This document shows positions 28,511 through 35,036 of a stretch of 35,036 nt of DNA, piece by piece. The translations under genes were made by a program, and so were the position numbers. Position 1 is the stretch's first letter. Each line of letters begins with the position of its first letter. The DNA comes from Oscillospiraceae bacterium (GTDB lineage: Bacteria; Bacillota; Clostridia; Oscillospirales; Oscillospiraceae), in the NCBI GenBank assembly GCA_031261745.1, contig JAISJC010000103.1, positions 1 through 35,036 on the forward strand, read 5' to 3'. Under the pieces are notes generated by a model. It was not told where the DNA came from. It ran no database searches and saw only the letters and a list, made by a program, of their open reading frames with translations.

Positions 28511-30636
28511 TAGAAATTCTCTCCCCCGCAGGCTCGCCTGAGGGCGTGACCGCCGCCGTGCAGAACGGCGCGGACGCTGTCTATATGGGCTTTTCGGCGT
28601 TCAACGCGCGGCGCGGGGCAAAAAACTTTACAGCGGACGATTTCGCCCGCGCGGCGGAATACTGCCGCGTGCGCGGCGTAAAAACATATCTCACGCTCAA
28701 CACGCTCGTCACCGACCGTGAGCTTCCGGCCGCGCTCGACACGGCGGTTACGGCGGCGAAGGCGGGCGCGGACGCGATTATCATCGCGGACCTCGGACTT
28801 ATGCGCGCGGTTCATTCCGCGCTTCCGGATATGCCGCTGCATTGCAGCACGCAAATGGGGATTCACAATTCCGAGGGCGCGCGAATCGTCGCCGCTATGG
28901 GCGCGTCGCGCGTCGTCCTCGCGCGCGAGCTGCCGCGCGAGGATATCGAGAGCATCGCCCGCAGCTCGCCGGTTGAACTGGAAGTCTTTGTCCACGGCGC
29001 GTACTGCGTGTCGCACTCCGGACAGTGCTATTTCTCGTCCGTCATCGGGCGGAGGAGCGGCAACCGCGGCGCGTGCGCGCAGCCGTGCCGTCTGCCGTAC
29101 AGCGGCAACAGCCGAAAATCGGAATACCCGCTGTCACTCAAAGACAATTGCTTGGTTTCGCACCTCGAAGAGCTGGAAAAAGCCGGTGTAAAATCCCTGA
29201 AAATCGAGGGACGAATGAAGCGGCCGGAGTACGCCGCGATTGTCACGGGCGTCTACGCAAAGGCGGCGCACGAGCATCGCGACCCGACGGCGGAGGAACT
29301 TAACGCGCTCGAATCCGCATTCTCCCGCCAGGGTTTCACGGACGGCTACTACACAAAAAACCTCGGCGAGTCTATGCTCGGCGTGCGCGAGGAGACGACG
29401 GGCGACGCGGAGATTTTCCGCTCCGCGCGGCGCAATTATCTGCACGGTGAGTTCCAGCGCGTGCCGGTCAAGTTCGTCGCGGAGCTGAAAACCGGCGTTC
29501 CCGCGCGGCTCGTCGCGTTCGACGACCGCGGAAACCGCGCCGCCGCGCAGGGTGCGGTGCCGGAGCCGGCATTTCACCGCGAGACGAACACGGCGCAGCT
29601 CTCGACGCAGTTACATAAAACCGGCGGAACGCCGTTCTTCTGCGAGGCTGTCAAGTGCCGCGTGGACCCCGGTCTCGCGCTGCCGGTCGCGGCGATTAAT
29701 GAGATGCGCCGCGAGGTTCTCGCCGCGCTTTTCGAGCAACGCCGCGCGTCAAAACAGCCGAAAATCATCGACTTCGACGCGACGGCGGCGATCACGCCCG
29801 CGCCGACGCCCGACACGGCGGTCATCGTCATCCCGCCGTCGCCGGAACCGCCGGTTTTCACGGTCTCAATCACGAAATCCGAACAGCTCTCGAACGAGCT
29901 TTTGGTACTCGCGCCGCGACTGCTGTACATTCCGCTCGCGGAGCTGCGGCACACGGCGAAGCTGAAACCGTTTCTCGCGTCGCCGGACATTATGGTTGCG
30001 GCGATAATGCCGCGCGTCGTGTTCGATTCGGAGTGGCAGCGCACGTATAAAATCCTCGAAGCGGCGCGGAAAATCGGCATTACGGACATTCTCTGCGGCA
30101 ATCTCGGACAGGTTTTGCCGCTGCGGGAGATGGGTTTCACGGTGCGCGGGGACTTCGGGCTGAACATTTTCTCGTCGCACGCGCTTCTCGCGGCGCGGGA
30201 TCTGGGTCTCGCCTCCGCGACGCTGTCGTTTGAGATGAGCCTGCCGCAGATTAACGACGCGGTAAAGCCGCTCGATACGGAGCTGCTCGCCTACGGCAGA
30301 CTGCCGCTTATGCTCACGGAGAACTGCGTAATCAAGTCCTCGTCGGGCAGCTGCACCTGCGGAAGCTTTTCCGGACTCTCCGACCGCACGGGCGCGAACT
30401 TCCCCGTAATCCGCGAGAACGCGGACTCGTGCCGCAACGTCGTGCTGAACTCAAAAAAGCTGTTTCTCGCGGACAGATTGCCGGACTTTCTGAATCTCGG
30501 CGTCTGGGGTCTGCGCCTCGCGTTCACGACGGAAAACGCCGCCGAATGCGTCTCGGTTATGCGTCGCTACGCGGGCGACGGCGCGTATGAACCCGGCGGA
30601 TTTACGCGCGGCCTGTATTACAAGGGCGTAGAATAG
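28507..30636 (+). CDS. U32-family peptidase (with central DUF3656-like region)
   Basis: [68 protein letters not shown]-terminal [20 protein letters not shown] 28507. Confidence 0.92.
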   Translation: MIEILSPAGSPEGVTAAVQNGADAVYMGFSAFNARRGAKNFTADDFARAAEYCRVRGVKTYLTLNTLVTDRELPAALDTAVTAAKAGADAIIIADLGLMRAVHSALPDMPLHCSTQMGIHNSEGARIVAAMGASRVVLARELPREDIESIARSSPVELEVFVHGAYCVSHSGQCYFSSVIGRRSGNRGACAQPCRLPYSGNSRKSEYPLSLKDNCLVSHLEELEKAGVKSLKIEGRMKRPEYAAIVTGVYAKAAHEHRDPTAEELNALESAFSRQGFTDGYYTKNLGESMLGVREETTGDAEIFRSARRNYLHGEFQRVPVKFVAELKTGVPARLVAFDDRGNRAAAQGAVPEPAFHRETNTAQLSTQLHKTGGTPFFCEAVKCRVDPGLALPVAAINEMRREVLAALFEQRRASKQPKIIDFDATAAITPAPTPDTAVIVIPPSPEPPVFTVSITKSEQLSNELLVLAPRLLYIPLAELRHTAKLKPFLASPDIMVAAIMPRVVFDSEWQRTYKILEAARKIGITDILCGNLGQVLPLREMGFTVRGDFGLNIFSSHALLAARDLGLASATLSFEMSLPQINDAVKPLDTELLAYGRLPLMLTENCVIKSSSGSCTCGSFSGLSDRTGANFPVIRENADSCRNVVLNSKKLFLADRLPDFLNLGVWGLRLAFTTENAAECVSVMRRYAGDGAYEPGGFTRGLYYKGVE

Positions 30637-30650
30637 GGTATATTTTATTT

Positions 30651-31493
30651 ATGAAATCATTTCTCACAAAACGAAATATCGCGATTGTCCTGGCGGCGGT
30701 GCTTATCGCCGTTATCGCGCTTGTGTCCACCGGCACGGGCCGCGGCGACGGCGCGGTTACGGGCTGGACAAGCGCGGCGTCAAAGCCGCTGAAATCCGCC
30801 GCGGCCGCCGTGGCGCGGACGTTTGAGACGATTTACGGCTATATGTACGAGTACGAAAATGTCGTCGCGGAGAATGAGGTCTTAAAGCAGCAGATCGCGG
30901 ATTACCGTCAGGATTACCGCGAGTATACCGAGGTTTCGGAGGAGAATAAGCGTTTGCGCGACCTGCTCGGCTTCGCCGCGCGGCACAGCGATTATACGTT
31001 TGAGCAGGCGACGATTATTATGTGGGGCGCGTCGAACTGGGCTTCGACGTTCACCGTCAGCCGCGGCAGCTCGAATTCCGATATCGCCGTCGGCGACGCG
31101 GTGATTACGGAGACGGGCGTCCTCGTCGGGAAAATCACGAAGGTCGGCGCGGTCGATTCCACAGCCGTTTCCGTGATTGACACGACGTTTTCCGCGGGCG
31201 CGCTAATCGGCGAAAGGGGCGCGGACGGCGTCGCCGTCGGCGACTTCCGCTATATGCGCGACGGATTGTTGAAGCTCGACTTCCTCGCGGACGACACGAC
31301 GGTCCTCGCGGGGGACACGGTCGTCACGAGCGGCAGCAAGGGCGGCATTTTCCCTGAGGGACTGGTCATCGGGACCGTTCAGGGCGTGATGAAGAACGCG
31401 GCGGGCATCGGTATGTACGGGATTATCGAGCCGGAGGCGAAGCCCGGCGAGCCGAGCTTTGTGTTCATCGTCACGGACTTTGAGAGGAACTGA
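30651..31493 (+). CDS. mreC: Rod shape-determining protein MreC
   Basis: N-terminal TM, coiled coil (ENEVLKQQIADYR...EENKRLRDLLGF), VSRGSSNSDIAVGDAVITETGVLVGKITKVG, VVTSGSKGGIFPEGLVIGTV. Confidence 0.93.
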   Translation: MKSFLTKRNIAIVLAAVLIAVIALVSTGTGRGDGAVTGWTSAASKPLKSAAAAVARTFETIYGYMYEYENVVAENEVLKQQIADYRQDYREYTEVSEENKRLRDLLGFAARHSDYTFEQATIIMWGASNWASTFTVSRGSSNSDIAVGDAVITETGVLVGKITKVGAVDSTAVSVIDTTFSAGALIGERGADGVAVGDFRYMRDGLLKLDFLADDTTVLAGDTVVTSGSKGGIFPEGLVIGTVQGVMKNAAGIGMYGIIEPEAKPGEPSFVFIVTDFERN

Positions 31494-31495
31494 CC

Positions 31496-32023
31496 GTGAA
31501 TAAATCAAACCGCAGAAAAGTCAATTCGCGCCGCGCGCTGTCGTTCGTGTACCACGCGCTGTTTTTACTTATCGTTTTCGTCGTTCAGGCGTTAATCCTG
31601 CCGTACATTAAGACGCTTCCGTCGATTCCGCTGATTTTGCCGCTCGCGGCCGTCGGTGCCGCGATGTTTGAGGGCGGCGCGCGCGGAGCGGCCGTCGGAC
31701 TGTTTGCGGGCGTGCTGTGCGACGTCTCGATGAACCGTCCGGTCGCGCAGTTCACGGTGCTGTTCACGGTGATTTGCCTGATTATCGGCGTGCTGTCGGA
31801 CACGGTTTTCGCGCGCGGTTTCGCGCCGTATTTCATCCTGTGCGTGATCACGCTCACGGTCTGTTCGGCGGCGCAGATGTTCACGCTGCTGTTTTTTGAC
31901 GGCGCGGAGCCGCGCTGGCTGCTGGCGGAGGCGACCTGGCAGCTGCTCGTGTCCCTGCCGTTTACGGTGCCGATTTACTTCGGCGCGAGGGGACTTGTCA
32001 GAAGGAGCGAAAATAATGAATAA
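31496..32023 (+). CDS. mreD: Rod shape-determining protein MreD
   Basis: About 170 aa polytopic membrane protein directly between mreC and PBP; GLFAGVLCDVSMNRPVAQFTVLFTVICLIIGVLSD. Confidence 0.85.
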   Translation: MNKSNRRKVNSRRALSFVYHALFLLIVFVVQALILPYIKTLPSIPLILPLAAVGAAMFEGGARGAAVGLFAGVLCDVSMNRPVAQFTVLFTVICLIIGVLSDTVFARGFAPYFILCVITLTVCSAAQMFTLLFFDGAEPRWLLAEATWQLLVSLPFTVPIYFGARGLVRRSENNE

Positions 32024-34067
32024 ATTCTTCAAGCCGACGCGGCTTGTCATTCTTATCGTGCTGTTCGCCGGCGTGCTGACGGTTTACGCCGCAGCGCTGT
32101 ACAAAATGCAAATCTACGATACCGCCCTGCCGAACGGCGCGGAGCCGCTGCCGCTCGTGACGACGACGCGCGTGGAAACTATCCGCGCCGCGCGCGGCGA
32201 TATCCTCGACCGCAACGGAAAAAAGCTCGTTTCCAGCCGCCCCGCGTTCGATGTGTTGCTCACGCGCACCGCGCTCCGCGCGGCGGAGGACACGAACGGC
32301 ATTTTGCGCGACCTCGTGCATATGACGACCTCGGCGGGCGTGGCGTACAACGACGCGTTCCCCGTGAACGAGGGCGCGCCGTTTGAGTTCCGCTACGATA
32401 TGACCGCGGCGCAGCGGTCGCGGCTCGACACGTATCTCGAATTTTTCGGCCTCGCGGAGGACATCACGGCGGACGACCTGATCGTCTGGATGAAAAAGCA
32501 CTACGACATTCCGTATACGACCGGAATCGCGGACGCGCGGCTGATTATCGGCGTGCGGTACGAGCTTGAAATCCGCGCCGTCATCACGAATCTCCCGCCG
32601 TATATCTTCGCGCAGGACATTCCGGCGGAGCTTGTCGCGCAGATTTCAGAGCGCGCGTACCCCGGCGTGAGTATACAAATCAGCTCCGCGCGGGAATACT
32701 ATACGACGTCGGCGGCGCACCTGTTGGGGTACCTGTCGCAAATGGACGCGGAGGATTACGAGCTGTACAAGCCGCTCGGCTATCCGATGGACGCGCTGAT
32801 CGGCAAGTCCGGCGCGGAGGCCGCGTTTGAGCAGTATCTGCACGGCGTTGACGGCACAAAGGTCGTCAGGACGAGCGAGGACGGAACCGTCCTCGAAGAG
32901 ACGGTCACGGCGGAGCCTGTCCCCGGAGCCAACGTCTACCTCTCGATTGACATCGACGTTCAGCGTTCCGCGGAGGCCGCGCTCGCGGAGAAAATCCGCA
33001 CAATCAACCTCACGCGCGAGGAGGGTCAGCTCGTCACCGGCGGCGCGGTCGTCATCACGCAGGTGAAAACCGGCGAGCCGCTCGCAATCGCGTCGTACCC
33101 GTCGTTTGACCCCGCGACAATGCTGCAAAACTACGCGGAGCTGGTGAACGACCCCGGAAAGCCGCTGTTAAACCGCGCGTTGCAGGGCGTGTACAGCCCC
33201 GGCTCGACGTTCAAGCCCGTGACCGCGCTCGCGGGTCTGCGCGCGGGAGTAATCGAGCGTTACACGCCGATTGTGGATTTGGGGCAGTTCACAAAGTACA
33301 ACGACTACCGCCCCAAGTGCTGGATTTACACGCAGACGGGCGCGACTCACGGCACGGAGGACGTCGTCGGCGCGCTGAAAGATTCGTGCAACTACTTCTT
33401 CTACAAGGTCGGCGACGACACGGGACCGTCGCGTATCGCGCAGGCGGCGCGCGACTTCGGCTTCGGCGCGAAAACGCTCGCGGGGATAAGTATCAACGAA
33501 AAAGAGGGCGTCGTCGCCACGGAGGAGTACAAGAAAGAAAAGCTCAACGAAAACTGGTGGAGCGCGGACACGCTGCTCGTATCCATCGGTCAGGGGCTGA
33601 ACCAGTTCACGCCGATTCAGCTCGCGAATTACGCCGCGACAATCGCCGACGGCGGAATCCTGCGCGAGCTGTCGCTCATAAAAGCCGCGAAAAGCTCCGA
33701 CTATTCGGGGACGGTCTACTCGCACGAGCCGACGACGCGCAGCACGATTGCCGAGGGCGATCTGGTCGCGATTTTGCAGGAGGGAATGCGGGCCGTCGCG
33801 AAGAGCGGCACGGCGCGTGATATGTTCGGCAGCTATCCCGTCCCCGTCGCGGCGAAAACCGGGACGGTGCAGACGAGCAACGACTACAACAACGGCGTTT
33901 TCATCTGCTACGCGCCCGCAAACGACCCTGAAATCGCAATCTCCGTCGTCGTCGAAAAGGGTGGCAGCGGCGCGGGCATTATGGAAATCGCAAAGCTCGT
34001 AATGGACGATTATTTTAAGGGAAACGCGTCCGGCGGTGTCGTCGCCGAGGGCGACCTAATCAGATAA
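32016..34067 (+). CDS. mrdA: Class B penicillin-binding protein (PBP2/MrdA-type)
   Basis: RGDILDRNGKKLVSSRPAFD, LIGKSGAEAAFEQYLHG, SPGSTFKPVTALAGLRAG, DSCNYFFYKVG, AAKTGTVQTSN. ATG 32016 with aaggag SD. Confidence 0.93.
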   Translation: MNKFFKPTRLVILIVLFAGVLTVYAAALYKMQIYDTALPNGAEPLPLVTTTRVETIRAARGDILDRNGKKLVSSRPAFDVLLTRTALRAAEDTNGILRDLVHMTTSAGVAYNDAFPVNEGAPFEFRYDMTAAQRSRLDTYLEFFGLAEDITADDLIVWMKKHYDIPYTTGIADARLIIGVRYELEIRAVITNLPPYIFAQDIPAELVAQISERAYPGVSIQISSAREYYTTSAAHLLGYLSQMDAEDYELYKPLGYPMDALIGKSGAEAAFEQYLHGVDGTKVVRTSEDGTVLEETVTAEPVPGANVYLSIDIDVQRSAEAALAEKIRTINLTREEGQLVTGGAVVITQVKTGEPLAIASYPSFDPATMLQNYAELVNDPGKPLLNRALQGVYSPGSTFKPVTALAGLRAGVIERYTPIVDLGQFTKYNDYRPKCWIYTQTGATHGTEDVVGALKDSCNYFFYKVGDDTGPSRIAQAARDFGFGAKTLAGISINEKEGVVATEEYKKEKLNENWWSADTLLVSIGQGLNQFTPIQLANYAATIADGGILRELSLIKAAKSSDYSGTVYSHEPTTRSTIAEGDLVAILQEGMRAVAKSGTARDMFGSYPVPVAAKTGTVQTSNDYNNGVFICYAPANDPEIAISVVVEKGGSGAGIMEIAKLVMDDYFKGNASGGVVAEGDLIR

Positions 34068-34089
34068 TTCAGGATAACAAGGAGAAATT

Positions 34090-35036
34090 ATGCCGGAGCA
34101 ATTTTCCGACAATTCAATGATAAATGAGGTCTTTGCCGTCGGGCGGCAATACCCCGACCTCCCCGCGTATGAGTTTATGGGGTTCCGCCGCAGCTTTCGC
34201 GCGTTTGAGTGCGACGTGCGCGCGGCGGCGCGCGCCTTTTTCGCGCTCGGCATTCGGCGCGGCGACCGCGTAATGCTCTCGCTGCCGAACGTGCCGCAGG
34301 CCGTAGTCCTGTTCTACGCGCTGAACCTCATCGGCGCGGTCGCGTGTATGACGCACCCGCTCTCCTCGGCGGAGGAGATGGCGGAGCTGCTCGGCTCCGC
34401 CAAGCCGCGCGCTTTCGTCACGCTGTACCAGTTTTACGAAAAATTCAGGCCCGTACTCGACGAGTACAAGCCCGAATTTACGATTTTAACCGGACCCGCA
34501 GACGCGCTGCCCGCCGTCCTCGCGAAGGCCCTGTCGTTCCGCGAAAAAATCCCGCCCAAAGGGACGGGACTGTTGCGCTACAATGAGTTTCTGCGCCGCG
34601 GCAAGGCTTCGCCGTCCGATTACGAGTATTCGGGGCGCGGCGGCGACGTCGCCGCCGTCCTCTATTCCGGAGGAACGAGCGGCAAAACCAAGGGAATCCT
34701 GCTCACGAACCTGAACTTCAACGCGCAGGCGCAGCTGACCGCCGAAGCGGGCGACTGCCTGATTCCGAACACGAAATTCCTCGCCGTAATGCCGATTTTC
34801 CACGGCTTCGGCCTCGGCGTCTGCATCCACACCGCGCTGTTAGGGGGCGTGACGTGTCTGCTCGTCCCGCGCTTCACCGTCGCGTCCTACGCTAAGCTGC
34901 TGAAAAAACGCCGCCCGAACTATATCGCGGGCGTTCCGACGCTCTTTGAGGCGTTGCTGCGCCTGCCGAAAACGGAAAAACTCGACCTCTCGCCGCTGCG
35001 CGGCGTGTTCTCCGGCGGGGACTCGATGCTGCCGGA
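34090..35036 (+). CDS. AMP-binding acyl-CoA synthetase/ligase, 5' part (runs off window)
   Basis: ATG 34090 with aaggag SD; FFALGIRRGDRVMLSLPNVPQAVVLFYALNLIGAVACMTHP; A3 core LYSGGTSGKTKGILLTNLNF; PIFHGFGLGVCIH. Not in the ORF track because no stop lies in the window. Confidence 0.92.
   Translation, partial: MPEQFSDNSMINEVFAVGRQYPDLPAYEFMGFRRSFRAFECDVRAAARAFFALGIRRGDRVMLSLPNVPQAVVLFYALNLIGAVACMTHPLSSAEEMAELLGSAKPRAFVTLYQFYEKFRPVLDEYKPEFTILTGPADALPAVLAKALSFREKIPPKGTGLLRYNEFLRRGKASPSDYEYSGRGGDVAAVLYSGGTSGKTKGILLTNLNFNAQAQLTAEAGDCLIPNTKFLAVMPIFHGFGLGVCIHTALLGGVTCLLVPRFTVASYAKLLKKRRPNYIAGVPTLFEALLRLPKTEKLDLSPLRGVFSGGDSMLP

Noticed and set aside
29333-29345. parS-like gggtttcacgga (also near 30133)
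   Set aside because: Only the left half (GTTTCACG) resembles parS TGTTTCACGTGAAACA; no palindromic right half; inside the U32 peptidase coding sequence.
34209-34586. 125-aa plus-strand ORF MRRARGGARLF...
   Set aside because: Out of frame within the AMP-binding ligase that starts at 34090 and runs off the window.

Overview
The window spans a bacterial chromosomal replication-origin region, apparently from a GC-rich Firmicutes/Clostridia-type genome judging by gene order and families. Left to right: the C-terminal part of a large serine recombinase with small phage/element-type genes (1-1.3 kb); an XRE regulator with dyad operators; an SGNH-hydrolase lipoprotein; a zinc-ribbon membrane protein; and a YiiX-like cysteine hydrolase. 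Then comes a minus-strand two-gene operon for a split 2-hydroxyacyl-CoA-dehydratase-activase-type protein (ASKHA + COG3580 / COG3581), followed by pyrE, radC and a DUF378 protein. A plus-strand block follows: glyS, LTA-synthase-like sulfatase, split transketolase, mnmE, alpha/beta hydrolase, Noc/ParB and an SLH protein. The rest is dnaA, oriC, dnaN, yaaA-type S4 protein, recF, DUF370, gyrB, gyrA, rnhA, U32 peptidase, mreC, mreD, a class B PBP (mrdA-like) and a partial AMP-binding ligase. The items most worth a second look are: (i) a compact oriC with a clear run of DnaA-trios next to a weak DnaA box; (ii) an orphan Noc-like gene whose upstream region has an 11/14 match to the Bacillus Noc-binding site and a 12/14 palindrome; (iii) a mnmE-to-noc block reversed relative to the canonical origin order and pointing head-on at oriC; (iv) the activase split at a TAATG junction; (v) a structured radC 3' region with a 16-codon micro-ORF. 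Most of the window is housekeeping. I did not find a convincing new defence system, CRISPR array, tRNA or rRNA. All assignments were made by eye, without database searches.
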